A stretch of DNA of 64,000 nucleotides, taken from assembly GCF_023954305.1 (NCBI RefSeq), contig NZ_JAMLIG010000001.1:2996001-3060000 (forward strand), written 5' to 3'. Both the position numbers and the translations under genes were made by a program. The notes beneath the pieces are model-generated. The model was not told the origin of the DNA. It saw nothing but the letters and a program-made list of their open reading frames with translations, and made no database searches. The stretch comes from Mesorhizobium sp. GTDB lineage: Bacteria; Pseudomonadota; Alphaproteobacteria; Rhizobiales; Rhizobiaceae. This document shows positions 1-8,514 of the stretch, piece after piece. Position 1 is the stretch's first letter, and each line of letters opens with the position of its first letter.

Positions 1-2
1 CG

Positions 3-317
3 GAAGGTCCGCTTGCCGGCCGTGGTGGCTGGACATGGTACACTGGGTCCGCCGGATGGCTCTACCGCACGGCGGTGGAAGGCATCCTCGGGCTGAGGCG
101 GGAAGGCGACAGGCTGATCGTCAACCCGGCGCTGCCCGCCGCATGGGACGGCTATTCGGCAACGCTGAGGCTCGCGGACAGGACGATCCGGATCCGGGTC
201 GTCGCCGAAGCCGGCGCGGCGGGGACCATTTCGGTGAACGGCCGGATCGCCGAACACATTCCGCTCGATGCCGATGCCGATGCCGATGTTGTCGTGACGG
301 TCGGTCGGAAGGGCTGA
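3..317 (+). CDS. C-terminal end of a GH94-family protein, probably cyclic beta-1,2-glucan synthase (partial)
   Basis: The reading frame is open from the first bases and ends with TGA at 315-317, so only the last 104 codons or so are present. It begins with a block reading GRGGWTWYTGSAGWLYR, the hallmark near the C-terminus of GH94 cellobiose-phosphorylase-type domains. A small beta domain follows (GLRREGDRLIVNPALP). In Rhizobiales the usual owner of this end is the very large inner-membrane cyclic beta-1,2-glucan synthase (NdvB/ChvB), which makes periplasmic osmoregulated glucan. Cellobiose or chitobiose phosphorylase is the alternative. Near the end a GATGCC hexamer repeat encodes DADADAD. 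The gene converges on phnF with a 6-bp gap. Confidence 0.75.
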   Translation, partial: EGPLAGRGGWTWYTGSAGWLYRTAVEGILGLRREGDRLIVNPALPAAWDGYSATLRLADRTIRIRVVAEAGAAGTISVNGRIAEHIPLDADADADVVVTVGRKG

Positions 318-323
318 GCCGGA

Positions 324-1085
324 TCAGGCGCTCTCGATCGTCAGCTCGATCCGGTCGGCCGAGAAGCGGGTCTCGGAATACTGGATCGGCTTTCCGCGGG
401 CATCGACGTTGACGCCGACCGCGACCAGAACGATCGCGCCGGGCGCCAGCTTCAGCCGGGCGAGGTCCTCATCGCTTGCATGCGTGGCCGACAGCCTCGT
501 GGTGCGGCGCGTGTAGTCGGCTATGCCCAGCGATGCGAGCGCGGCCGTAACCGACCCGGCGCGGCGGAACGCCTCGGCAATTCCAGGCAGTCGGTCGGCA
601 GGGAACCAGCTCTCGGCGGTCGACACCGGTTCGCCGTCGGCCAGCCCGATCGTCCGCAGCCAGACGACCGGCGCTCCGACCGCGAGGCCAAGCGCCCTGG
701 CGACCGGTGCGTCGGCATCGATCGTCGCGGATTCCACGAGCACCATCTGCAGCGAAGATGCCTGGCCCTCAAGGCCGGCAGAAAACCGCGTACGCATGCC
801 GATCGGATAGGACAGGCGCGGGCGGCTGCGGAAGAAGGTGCCGCGGCCCTGCTCGGTGCGCAGGACGCCTTCTTGGACGAGGTGGGAGATCGCGCTGCGC
901 ACGGTGTGGCGGTTCACGCCGAACTCCTCTGCGAGCGCGTATTCCGGCGGCAGGCGGCCGTCGGAGTCGAGCTCTCCGTCGGTCTCCAGCCGGCGTATCC
1001 GGTCCGAGATCTGGCGCCACAACGCCACGCCGCTGTTGCGGCGGATCGGCATGTCCCGGGCGGCTTCAACGCCTTTGGCTGTCAT
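324..1085 (-). CDS. phnF: PhnF, GntR/HutC-family regulator of the phosphonate operon
   Basis: This is a 253-residue GntR-family repressor. A winged helix-turn-helix lies at about residues 18-85 (PPEYALAEEFGVNRHTVRSA, then GRGTFF). A UTRA ligand-binding domain of the HutC subfamily fills the rest. The best start is the ATG at 1085; an internal ATG 11 codons later (MPIRRN) is possible. It is transcribed away from phnG, with 76 bp between the start codons holding an imperfect palindrome. This is the usual arrangement for PhnF, which represses C-P lyase genes until an inducer binds. Identification rests on family plus position; the inducer cannot be read from sequence. Confidence 0.9.
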   Translation of the reverse strand: MTAKGVEAARDMPIRRNSGVALWRQISDRIRRLETDGELDSDGRLPPEYALAEEFGVNRHTVRSAISHLVQEGVLRTEQGRGTFFRSRPRLSYPIGMRTRFSAGLEGQASSLQMVLVESATIDADAPVARALGLAVGAPVVWLRTIGLADGEPVSTAESWFPADRLPGIAEAFRRAGSVTAALASLGIADYTRRTTRLSATHASDEDLARLKLAPGAIVLVAVGVNVDARGKPIQYSETRFSADRIELTIESA

Positions 1086-1129
1086 CAGATCGTCATCGAC
1101 CGTGTCTATCGAGAAGCCTGTTTATATAG

Positions 1130-1149
1130 TTGTCTACATCACTATACAA
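1130..1149. promoter_or_regulatory. Candidate PhnF operator, imperfect palindrome
   Basis: TTGTCTA (1130-1136) and TATACAA (1143-1149) form inverted half-sites TTGTnTA around a 6-bp centre, in the phnF-phnG intergenic region. A second nested repeat, ATAGT (1126-1130) and ACTAT (1141-1145), overlaps it. HutC/PhnF-type GntR regulators bind such AT-rich TTGTnTA dyads. The site ends 12 bp before the phnG ATG, so a bound repressor would block transcription or early elongation. Binding is inferred. Confidence 0.6.
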
Positions 1150-1161
1150 GTAGGTCCAGGA

Positions 1162-1632
1162 ATGCAGGGCACCCGCATAGGCACCAGGCCGGACAGCGAC
1201 GCCCGTCGGGAGATGATGGCGGTGCTTGCCCATGCGCCGTCGTCCCGACTTGCGGGGCTGTGGCGCGACGCCGGTTTCGACGCCGCGGCCGAACCTGTGC
1301 GCGGGCCTGAGACGGGGCTCGTCACCGTGCGGGGCCGCATCGGCGGCGGCGGTGCTCCCTTCAACGTCGGCGAGGCGACCGTGACCCGCGCCACCGTGCG
1401 GCTCGCGGGCGGCGAAGTCGGCCACTCCTATGCGCTTGGCCGTGACGCGGACAAGGCGCGGATCGCGGCGACGATCGACGCGCTCTGGCAAAAGCCGGAA
1501 CTGCGGCCGCGCCTCGAAGATCTGATCCTCGCGCCGCTGCGCAGAGAGCACGATGCAAACGCCGTCCGCCGCGCGGCCGAGGTCGCGGCGACGAAAGTCG
1601 ACTTCTTCACGATGGTCAGGGGAGAGGATTGA
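1162..1632 (+). CDS. phnG: PhnG, C-P lyase core complex subunit
   Basis: A 156-residue protein, the usual PhnG length. PhnG, H, I and J form the C-P lyase core; with PhnI and ATP it couples phosphonate to the ribose C1 of the nucleotide, displacing adenine. The ATG at 1162 is chosen because AGGTCCAGGA sits just upstream and the protein starts at the normal PhnG N-terminus; the frame stays open further upstream but would run into phnF. Recognisable segments are AVLAHAPSSRL near the N-terminus, the TVTRATVRL stretch, and the HSYALGRD motif in the middle. The stop overlaps the phnH start (TGATG), indicating translational coupling. Confidence 0.93.
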   Translation: MQGTRIGTRPDSDARREMMAVLAHAPSSRLAGLWRDAGFDAAAEPVRGPETGLVTVRGRIGGGGAPFNVGEATVTRATVRLAGGEVGHSYALGRDADKARIAATIDALWQKPELRPRLEDLILAPLRREHDANAVRRAAEVAATKVDFFTMVRGED

Positions 1633-2243
1633 TGCAGACGTCAACGGCAATCCAGGGCGGCTTTCGAAGCCCAGTCTTCGATGCCCAGTCCGTGTTCCGC
1701 GCCGTCATGGACGCGATGGCCCGGCCCGGGAGCCGACGTCGCGGGGCAGCACTGACCGCGCCGCCTGCACCGATGTCGCATCTGGCGGGCGCCGTCGCGC
1801 TGGCGCTCTGCGACCACGACACGCCCGTCTGGCTCGACCGCCGGTTGGCGACACCGCTCGTTCGCGAATGGCTGGGCTTCCACAGCGGCGCGGCGGTGAC
1901 GCCGATCGCGACGGAAGCGCATTTCGCCTTCGCAGCTTTCGCCGACGCATTGCCGGCACTCGAGAGCTTTGCTCAAGGGTCGCACGAGTATCCGGACCGG
2001 TCGACCACGATCGTGCTCCAGGTGGACAGCTTCGATAGCGGGCCGTCGCTGACCCTCGCCGGGCCGGGGATCGAGCGGACCGCGTCCATCGCGCCGTCGC
2101 CGATGCCGCGCCATTTCATCGCGCAGTGGCGGCAGAACCACGAACGGTTTCCCCGCGGCGTCGACCTTATCCTGGTGTCGCGCGACGAGATCGTCTGCCT
2201 GCCGCGAACAACGCGCATCGACGGCGAACAGGTTGGAGGCTGA
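1632..2243 (+). CDS. phnH: PhnH, C-P lyase core complex subunit
   Basis: A 203-residue PhnH, a homodimeric PLP-transferase-fold protein without PLP that sits in the C-P lyase core complex. The N-terminal FRSPVFDAQSVFRAVMDAMA segment is typical of the family, as is the later HFIAQWRQNHERFPRGVDL stretch. The ATG at 1632 overlaps the phnG stop by one base; a TTG three bases earlier is less likely. phnI begins 3 bp after the stop, so it is tightly packed in the operon. Confidence 0.93.
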   Translation: MQTSTAIQGGFRSPVFDAQSVFRAVMDAMARPGSRRRGAALTAPPAPMSHLAGAVALALCDHDTPVWLDRRLATPLVREWLGFHSGAAVTPIATEAHFAFAAFADALPALESFAQGSHEYPDRSTTIVLQVDSFDSGPSLTLAGPGIERTASIAPSPMPRHFIAQWRQNHERFPRGVDLILVSRDEIVCLPRTTRIDGEQVGG

Positions 2244-2246
2244 AGG

Positions 2247-3350
2247 ATGTATGTCGCGGTGAAAGGCGGCGAGGCCGCCATCGAGAACGCCCATTCGCTC
2301 TTGGCCGACCGCAGGCGCGGCGACCGCGCCGTTCCCGCACTCAGGCTCGACCAGATCGTCGAGCAGCTGGCGCTCGGGGTGGACCGGATCATGGCGGAAG
2401 GCTCGCTTTACGATCGCGAACTCGCCGGGCTTGCACTCAAGCAGTCGCGGGGCGACATGATCGAGGCGATTTTCCTGGTGCGCGCCTACCGCACCACGTT
2501 GCCCCGCTTCGGCTACACGCGCCCGCTGGATATGGCGGCGATGGCGATCGAGCGGCGCGTCTCGGCGACCTACAAGGACTTGCCGGGCGGCCAGCTTTTG
2601 GGACCGACTTTCGACTATACGCATCGCCTGCTCGATCCGGCGCTGGCCGGTGACGAATTGGCCAAAGCCCCGGCGCAGCGCCAGGTTGATCCGGCGCCGA
2701 TGCCGCGCGTCTCGGACCTGCTCGACGACGAGGGACTGATCGAGGCGGATGGCGCCGTGCCGGCCGGCAAGCCCGCCGCCGATATCACCCGTGAGCCGCT
2801 GGAGTTTCCGCTTGAGCGCGATGGGCGCCTGCAGGCGCTGGCGCGCGGCGACGAAGGATTCCTGCTCGCGCTCGCCTATTCCACCCAGCGCGGCTATGCG
2901 CGCACCCACCCCTTCGTCGGCGAGATCAGGATCGGCGAGGCCGAGCTGGAGCTCGACGTGCCGGAACTCGACTTTCCCGTGCCGCTCGGCACGATTCGGG
3001 TGACCGAGTGCCAGATGGTCAACCAGTTCAAGGGTTCGGCGAAGCTGCCGCCGCAGTTCACGCGCGGCTACGGCCTCGTCTTCGGCCAGTCGGAGCGCAA
3101 GGCGATGGCGATGGCGTTGTGCGACCGGGCGCTGCGCGCCTCGGAGTTCGGCGAGGACATCGTCGCGCCGGCGCAGGACGAGGAATTCGTCATCTCGCAT
3201 TCCGACAACGTCCAGGCGACGGGCTTCGTCGAGCATCTGAAACTGCCGCACTATGTCGACTTCCAGGCCGAACTCGACCTCGTCAGGCGCATGCAGGCGG
3301 AATTCGAGGCAGGGCTGGGCGAGGACGAGCGCAGGGAGGCAGCGGAATGA
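2247..3350 (+). CDS. phnI: PhnI, nucleosidase subunit of C-P lyase
   Basis: A 367-residue PhnI, close to the usual family length of about 355-370. In the C-P lyase pathway PhnI acts with G, H and L to form ribose-1-phosphonate 5-triphosphate from MgATP and a phosphonate. It starts MYVAVKGGEAAIENAHSLL, the diagnostic PhnI N-terminus, and contains the LDQIVEQLALGVDRIMAEGS and RAYRTTLPRFGYTRP blocks. It ends in the ATGA overlap with phnJ (ATG 3347, TGA 3348-3350), consistent with coupled translation of the I and J subunits, which contact each other in the complex. Confidence 0.95.
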   Translation: MYVAVKGGEAAIENAHSLLADRRRGDRAVPALRLDQIVEQLALGVDRIMAEGSLYDRELAGLALKQSRGDMIEAIFLVRAYRTTLPRFGYTRPLDMAAMAIERRVSATYKDLPGGQLLGPTFDYTHRLLDPALAGDELAKAPAQRQVDPAPMPRVSDLLDDEGLIEADGAVPAGKPAADITREPLEFPLERDGRLQALARGDEGFLLALAYSTQRGYARTHPFVGEIRIGEAELELDVPELDFPVPLGTIRVTECQMVNQFKGSAKLPPQFTRGYGLVFGQSERKAMAMALCDRALRASEFGEDIVAPAQDEEFVISHSDNVQATGFVEHLKLPHYVDFQAELDLVRRMQAEFEAGLGEDERREAAE

Positions 3351-4237
3351 ACACTCAAGTGACCGACATCGCCACCTACAACTTCGCCTATCTCGACGAA
3401 CAGACGAAACGGATGATCCGCCGGGCGATCCTGAAAGGCATCGCGATCCCAGGCTACCAGGTGCCGTTCGCCTCCAGGGAAATGCCGATGCCCTATGGCT
3501 GGGGCACCGGCGGCGTGCAGGTCACGGCCTCCATCATCGGGCCGGACGACACGCTGAAAGTCATCGACCAGGGCGCCGACGACACGACCAATGCGGTGTC
3601 GATCCGCGCCTTCTTCCGGAAGGTCGCCAACGTGGCGGTGACGACGTCGACGGCGGCGGCGACGATCATCCAGACCCGGCACCGCATCCCGGAGCATCCG
3701 CTGACGGAAGGTCAGGTGCTTGTCTACCAGGTGCCGATCCCGGAGCCGCTGCGCTTCCTCGAACCGCGCGAGACCGAGACGCGCAAGATGCATGCGCTCG
3801 AGGAATACGGGCTGATGCACGTCAAGCTCTACGAGGACATTGCGCGGCACGGCCGCATCGCCACCACGTACGCCTATCCGGTCAAGGTCGAGGGGCGCTA
3901 CGTGATGGACCCGTCGCCGACGCCCAAATTCGACAATCCGAAGATGCACATGTCGCCGGCGCTGCAGCTCTTCGGCGCGGGGCGCGAGAAGCGCATCTAT
4001 GCCGTGCCGCCCTTCACCCAGGTTGTCAGCCTCGACTTCGAAGACCATCCGTTCGAGGTCCAGACCTTCGACCGACCCTGCGCGCTCTGCGGCGCGGAGC
4101 ACGTCTATCTCGACGAGGTGATCCTCGACGACCGCGGCGGGCGGATGTTCGTCTGCTCGGACACGGACCATTGCGAAACGCGGCGCGCAGAAGGGCATGT
4201 GGGAGAGCTGGGCCGTCCGGCTGCGGAGCCCGTATGA
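3347..4237 (+). CDS. phnJ: PhnJ, radical-SAM C-P lyase catalytic subunit
   Basis: A 296-residue PhnJ, the radical-SAM enzyme that breaks the C-P bond of ribose-1-phosphonate 5-phosphate. The cysteines are C245, C248, C270 and C276 in a C-x2-C-x21-C-x5-C pattern. This has the same spacing as E. coli C241/C244/C266 (iron-sulfur cluster) and C272 (thiyl radical). Glycine 36 in AIPGYQVPF corresponds to the E. coli glycyl-radical Gly32, with the same offset of four. All known catalytic residues are therefore present. The ATG at 3347 overlaps the phnI stop. A 160-bp inverted-repeat element separates it from phnK, the only large gap in the GHIJKL block. Confidence 0.97.
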   Translation: MNTQVTDIATYNFAYLDEQTKRMIRRAILKGIAIPGYQVPFASREMPMPYGWGTGGVQVTASIIGPDDTLKVIDQGADDTTNAVSIRAFFRKVANVAVTTSTAAATIIQTRHRIPEHPLTEGQVLVYQVPIPEPLRFLEPRETETRKMHALEEYGLMHVKLYEDIARHGRIATTYAYPVKVEGRYVMDPSPTPKFDNPKMHMSPALQLFGAGREKRIYAVPPFTQVVSLDFEDHPFEVQTFDRPCALCGAEHVYLDEVILDDRGGRMFVCSDTDHCETRRAEGHVGELGRPAAEPV

Positions 4238-4256
4238 TGAGAGATCTCGTTCCTTC

Positions 4257-4416
4257 GCGCCCCCCTCTGTCCTGCCGGACATCTCCCCCACGAGGGGGGA
4301 GATTGGCAGCTTCCCACTCATCGCTCGCCTTGAGACATTGGCGGTTAGCGAAAGCCGTTTCGACAGCCGATCTCCCCCCTTGTGGGGGAGATGTCCGGCA
4401 GGACAGAGGGGGGCGC
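4257..4416. repeat. Rhizobial intergenic palindromic element (RIME-like) between phnJ and phnK
   Basis: Two 47-bp arms (4257-4303 and 4370-4416) are reverse complements with a single mismatch and are separated by 66 bp. Each arm carries CTGTCCTGCCGGACATCTCC and a shorter internal hairpin (ATCTCCCCC / GGGGGGAGAT). I recognise this sequence type as an abundant intergenic mosaic palindrome of Rhizobium, Sinorhizobium and Mesorhizobium genomes. It holds no gene. Transcribed within the phn operon it would fold into a very stable stem and could terminate, process or stabilise the mRNA. It ends 38 bp before the phnK ATG. Confidence 0.9.
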
Positions 4417-4454
4417 CGTAGAGCGCTGACCTTTGCAGTAGTGGGAGCCTGCCG

Positions 4455-5231
4455 ATGACCGACGAACCGCTGCTGCGCGTCACATCGCTGTCCAAGTCCT
4501 ACGGCGCCCGCCGTGGCTGCGAGAACGTGTCGTTCGACCTGTGGCCCGGCGAGGTGCTGGCCGTCGTCGGCGAGTCCGGTTCCGGCAAGACGACCCTGCT
4601 CAATTGCGTCTCGACGCGGCTGCCGCCGAGCGCGGGCCTCGTCTCCTACCGCATGCGCGACGGCCAGTGGCGCGATCTCTACCGGATGAGCGAGGCGGAG
4701 CGCCGCTTCCTGATGCGCACCGACTGGGGCTTCGTCCACCAGAATCCGGCCGACGGGTTGCGCATGTCCGTCTCGGCCGGCGCCAATGTCGGCGAGCGGC
4801 TGATGGCCATCGGCGACCGCCATTACCGGCGTATCCGCGAGACGGCGATCGACTGGCTCGACCGCGTCGAGATCGCCGAAGACCGCATCGACGACCAGCC
4901 GCGCGCGTTTTCGGGCGGCATGCGCCAGCGGCTGCAGATCGCGCGCAACCTCGTCACCGGGCCGCGCCTCGTCTTCATGGACGAGCCGACGGGCGGTCTC
5001 GACGTTTCCGTCCAGGCGCGCCTGCTCGATCTGCTGCGCGGGCTGGTCGGCGACCTCGGCCTGGCGGCGATCGTCGTCACGCACGACCTCGCCGTGGCGC
5101 GGTTCCTTTCCCACCGGATGATGGTAATGAAGGACGGCGGAGTGGTCGAACACGGTCTCACCGACCGCGTGCTCGACGATCCGCGCGCGCCCTATACCCA
5201 ACTCCTCGTTTCCTCGATCCTGCAGGTGTGA
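4455..5231 (+). CDS. phnK: PhnK, ABC-type ATPase of the C-P lyase complex
   Basis: A 258-residue ABC ATPase. Walker A is GESGSGKTT at residues 39-47, the signature is FSGGMRQRL near residue 153, Walker B is LVFMDEPTGGLD near 172, and the switch histidine is in VVTHDL. PhnK binds the C-P lyase core rather than a membrane permease and is needed in vivo. Its identity over a transport ATPase comes from its place between phnJ and phnL and from the inserted QWRDLYRMSEAERRFLMRTD stretch typical of PhnK. The ATG at 4455 follows the repeat element. phnL begins 1 bp after its stop. Confidence 0.94.
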   Translation: MTDEPLLRVTSLSKSYGARRGCENVSFDLWPGEVLAVVGESGSGKTTLLNCVSTRLPPSAGLVSYRMRDGQWRDLYRMSEAERRFLMRTDWGFVHQNPADGLRMSVSAGANVGERLMAIGDRHYRRIRETAIDWLDRVEIAEDRIDDQPRAFSGGMRQRLQIARNLVTGPRLVFMDEPTGGLDVSVQARLLDLLRGLVGDLGLAAIVVTHDLAVARFLSHRMMVMKDGGVVEHGLTDRVLDDPRAPYTQLLVSSILQV

Positions 5232-5232
5232 C

Positions 5233-5936
<704 letters not shown>

Positions 5937-5937
<1 letters not shown>

Positions 5938-6554
5938 TGCCCAAGGGACTGTCCGAAACGCCGCAGATCCATCCCTCGGCGCAGGTGACCGATACGACGC
6001 TCGGCCGCTACACCGAAATCGCGGAAGGCTGCCGCGTCGCGGAGGCGGAGATCGGAGATTATTCCTATCTCATGCAGGACTGCCACGTCTGGTGCGCGGC
6101 GATCGGCAAATTCGCCAATGTCGCCGCCTCCGTGCGGCTCAACGCGACGAACCATCCGGTCGACCGGCCGACGCTGCACCACTTCACCTACCGCGCCTCA
6201 GACTATTGGCCGGATGCCGAGCACGAGGCCGACTTCTTCGCCGCGCGCCGGGCACGCAAGGTGATCATCGGCCACGACACCTGGCTCGGCCATGGCTCGA
6301 CGGTGCTGCCCGGCGTTACCGTCGCCGATGGTGCGGTGGTGGGAGCCGGGGCGGTCGTTTCGAAGGACGTCGCGCCCTATACGATCGTTGCCGGCGTTCC
6401 GGCCCGTCCGATCCGCGAGCGTTTCGACCGCGGGATCGCCGAGCGCTATCAAGCGCTCGCGTGGTGGGACTGGGATCATGCGCGGCTGCGCGACGCGCTC
6501 GAAGACTTCAGGCAGCTGAGCGCCGAGGCGTTCCTCGAAAAGCACGGCGGCTAA
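5937..6554 (+). CDS. Phosphonate-metabolism hexapeptide-repeat acyltransferase
   Basis: A 205-residue left-handed beta-helix protein of the DapH/LpxA/xenobiotic acetyltransferase type. It is built of hexapeptide repeats (IHPSAQVTDTTLGRYTEI, IGDYSYLMQDCHVW, IGHDTWLGHGSTVLPGVTVADGAVVGAGAVV). It belongs to the subfamily found inside C-P lyase operons, placed after phnL. The role is not firmly established; acylation of a phosphonate or of a pathway intermediate is plausible. A histidine in NATNHPVDR is in the position of the xenobiotic-acetyltransferase catalytic histidine. The start ATG overlaps the phnL stop, so it is translationally coupled to it. Confidence 0.88.
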
Positions 6555-6593
6555 GGCGCTTCTCCGGCGCGGCGTCGTCGCCAGCGCTGTGAA

Positions 6594-6611
6594 TCGTAAC
6601 AAAACCGTCAT
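6594..6611 (+). promoter_or_regulatory. Candidate Pho box upstream of phnC
   Basis: TCGTAAC-AAAA-CCGTCAT has two 7-bp units separated by 4 bp (11-bp periodicity), as in PhoB-binding Pho boxes with consensus CTGTCAT-N4-CTGTCAT. The second unit matches 6 of 7 positions, the first only 4 of 7. It sits in the 144-bp gap before the phnCDE transport genes, where phosphate-starvation control would be expected. The match is moderate, so this is a suggestion. Confidence 0.4.
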
Positions 6612-6698
6612 CCAACGGACATTCCGGCTTCACGTTGATCCCCTAGCGCTCTCGCAGGTGCGAAGGGAGCAGAAGCCCTCGCCCGGGAGATGTCGCGG

Positions 6699-7520
6699 AT
6701 GCTGAAGATTACCAATCTGACACGCCGGTTCGGCAAGAACACCGCCGTTGACAATGTCACGATCGAGATCGCGGAAGGCCAGATGGTCGGCGTGATCGGC
6801 CGCTCGGGCGCCGGCAAGTCGACGCTGCTGCGCATGATCAACCGTCTGGTCGACCCCTCCGTCGGGTCGATCCATATCGACGGCAAGGAGGTCTCGACCC
6901 TGCGCGGCACATCATTGCGCAACTGGCAGCGCGACTGCGCGATGATCTTCCAGCAGTTCAATCTCGTCCCGCGCCTCGATGTCGTCTCGAACGTGCTGCA
7001 CGGCACGCTGAACCGGCGGTCCACCCTGTCGACGATGTTCAACCTCTATCCGCAGGCCGATATCCACAAGGCGATAGACATTCTAGACCGCCTCGGCATC
7101 GCCGACCATGCGCCCAAGCGAGTCGAGGCGCTTTCGGGCGGCCAGCAGCAGCGCGTCGCGATCGCCCGTGCGCTGATGCAGGACCCGAAGATCATCCTGG
7201 CCGACGAACCGATCGCGTCGCTCGATCCGATGAACGCTCAGGTGGTCATGGATGCGCTGCGCCGCATCAACGAGGAAGACGGCCGGACTGTCGTCTGTAA
7301 CCTGCACACGCTCGATACCGCCCGCCGCTACTGCGACCGGGTGATCGGCATGCGCGACGGCCGCGTCGTCTTCGACGGCTTTCCGGAGGAACTCACGACC
7401 ACTGCCGCGCGCGAAGTCTACGGCGCAGGTGAGGATTTCTCCGAAGCCGCAACCTCGACGGCGATCGAGACCCCGGAACCGGTCCGCGATTTCGTTCGCG
7501 CACCCGCCTTCGCCCTTTGA
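6699..7520 (+). CDS. phnC: PhnC, phosphonate ABC transporter ATP-binding protein
   Basis: A 273-residue ATPase of the PhnCDE importer. Walker A is GRSGAGKST, the Q-loop is FQQFNLV, the signature is LSGGQQQRVAIARAL, Walker B is IILADEPIASLDP, and the H-loop is NLHTLD. The ADEPIASLDP form is typical of PhnC. Two ATGs are possible. The one at 6690 directly abuts GGGAG (6685-6689); the one at 6699 has a proper 9-nt spacing and starts MLKITNLTRRFG, so 6699 is chosen. The tail after residue 245 (SEAATSTAIETPEPVRDF) is low-complexity and probably a local extension. Confidence 0.95.
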   Translation: MLKITNLTRRFGKNTAVDNVTIEIAEGQMVGVIGRSGAGKSTLLRMINRLVDPSVGSIHIDGKEVSTLRGTSLRNWQRDCAMIFQQFNLVPRLDVVSNVLHGTLNRRSTLSTMFNLYPQADIHKAIDILDRLGIADHAPKRVEALSGGQQQRVAIARALMQDPKIILADEPIASLDPMNAQVVMDALRRINEEDGRTVVCNLHTLDTARRYCDRVIGMRDGRVVFDGFPEELTTTAAREVYGAGEDFSEAATSTAIETPEPVRDFVRAPAFAL

Positions 7521-7528
7521 CCCGAACG

Positions 7529-7544
7529 CCGGACGGTCGTCCGG
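7529..7544 (+). other. Hairpin in the phnC-phnD junction
   Basis: CCGGACGGTCGTCCGG is a perfect inverted repeat (CCGGAC / GTCCGG, 4-nt loop) in the 47-bp gap before phnD. It may protect the 5' end of a processed phnD message. The RBS ACAGGAG lies downstream of it and is free. Confidence 0.45.
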
Positions 7545-7567
7545 ATATTACCCACAGGAGACTGACC

Positions 7568-8470
7568 ATGAAGAAGCTGCTTGCCACCCTGGTGGCGACC
7601 ACAATCCTGGCCGCCCCGGCGACCGCCGGCGACGTCACGGAGTTCCGTATCGGCCTGCTCGGCGGCGAAAACGCCCAGGACCGACTGAACTCCAACGAGT
7701 GCCTGCGCGCCTACACCGAGGAACTGCTCGGCGTGCCGACCAAGCTCTTCACCCCGGCCGACTACGACGGCGTCATCCAGGGCCTGCTCGGCGGGTCGCT
7801 GGACATGGCCTGGCTCGGCGCTTCCGCCTATGCGAAGGCCTATCTCACCGACCCCGAAGCGGTTGAGCCCTACCTCGTCAAGACCAACCTCGACGGCAGC
7901 TATACGTACCACTCGATCGGCTTTGCGCGTAAGGACAGCGGCATCACCTCGCTCGAAGGCGTAAAGGGCAAGAAGTTCGGCTTCGGCGATGCGAACTCGA
8001 CCTCGGGCTACCTGATTCCGTCGATCGAGATCCCGCAAATCACCGGTTCGTCAATGAAGTCGGGCGACTATTTCGGCGAAGTCGTCTTCACCGGCGGCCA
8101 CGAGCAGACCATCGTCGCCGTCAAGAACGGCGAAGTCGATGCCGGCGTGACCTGGGCCGACGGCCAGGGCAACTGGGAGGACGGCTACAATTCCGGCGCG
8201 CTTCGCAAAGCGGTCGATGCCGGCCTCGTCGACATGAACGACATCGTCGAGATTTGGAAGTCCAAGCCGATCCCGGAAGGCCCGATCGTCCTGCGCAAGA
8301 CGCTGCCGGAAGACGTCAAGACCAAGTTCGTCGCCATGATCGAAGCCATGCCCGAGAAGGATAAGGACTGCCTCTACAAGATTGCGGCGGGCGAAACCGC
8401 GGGCTTCAAGCCGGTCAAGCATGAAGCCTACGAGTCGATCATCGCCGTGCGCCAGGCGCAGACCAACTGA
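7568..8470 (+). CDS. phnD: PhnD, periplasmic phosphonate-binding protein
   Basis: A 300-residue solute-binding protein. The first 21 residues (MKKLLATLVATTILAAPATAG) are a Sec signal peptide with an Ala-x-Ala-type cleavage site. The mature part shows PhnD features: FRIGLLGGENAQDRL, then DMAWLGASAYAKAY, then FGFGDANSTSGYLIP, which contacts the phosphonate group in the family. The ATG at 7568 is preceded by CAGGAG at 9 nt. It delivers phosphonates to the PhnE permeases encoded next. An 11-bp hairpin follows the stop, which commonly sets higher expression of binding proteins than of permeases. Confidence 0.95.
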   Translation: MKKLLATLVATTILAAPATAGDVTEFRIGLLGGENAQDRLNSNECLRAYTEELLGVPTKLFTPADYDGVIQGLLGGSLDMAWLGASAYAKAYLTDPEAVEPYLVKTNLDGSYTYHSIGFARKDSGITSLEGVKGKKFGFGDANSTSGYLIPSIEIPQITGSSMKSGDYFGEVVFTGGHEQTIVAVKNGEVDAGVTWADGQGNWEDGYNSGALRKAVDAGLVDMNDIVEIWKSKPIPEGPIVLRKTLPEDVKTKFVAMIEAMPEKDKDCLYKIAAGETAGFKPVKHEAYESIIAVRQAQTN

Positions 8471-8483
8471 CGAGCAATCGGTA

Positions 8484-8507
8484 GGCGGGCGCCGCGCGGC
8501 GTCCGCC
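8484..8507 (+). other. Hairpin directly after phnD (attenuator or mRNA stabiliser)
   Basis: GGCGGGCGCCG / CGGCGTCCGCC pairs over 11 bp with one G-U wobble and a 2-nt nominal loop, 13 bp after the phnD stop. There is no U-run, so it is not a simple terminator. Such stems usually protect the 3' end of the abundant binding-protein message. Confidence 0.55.
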
Positions 8508-8514
8508 GGCCGGT

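Noticed and set aside
265..292. GATGCC tandem hexamer as a regulatory or variable repeat
   Set aside because: Only about three to four units lie inside the coding end of the GH94 gene, giving a DADADAD tract. It is too short to support phase variation.
1641..3251. 536-codon minus-strand frame across phnH and phnI
   Set aside because: phnH and phnI on the plus strand have unmistakable family sequence and tight operon spacing, so the frame is a shadow.
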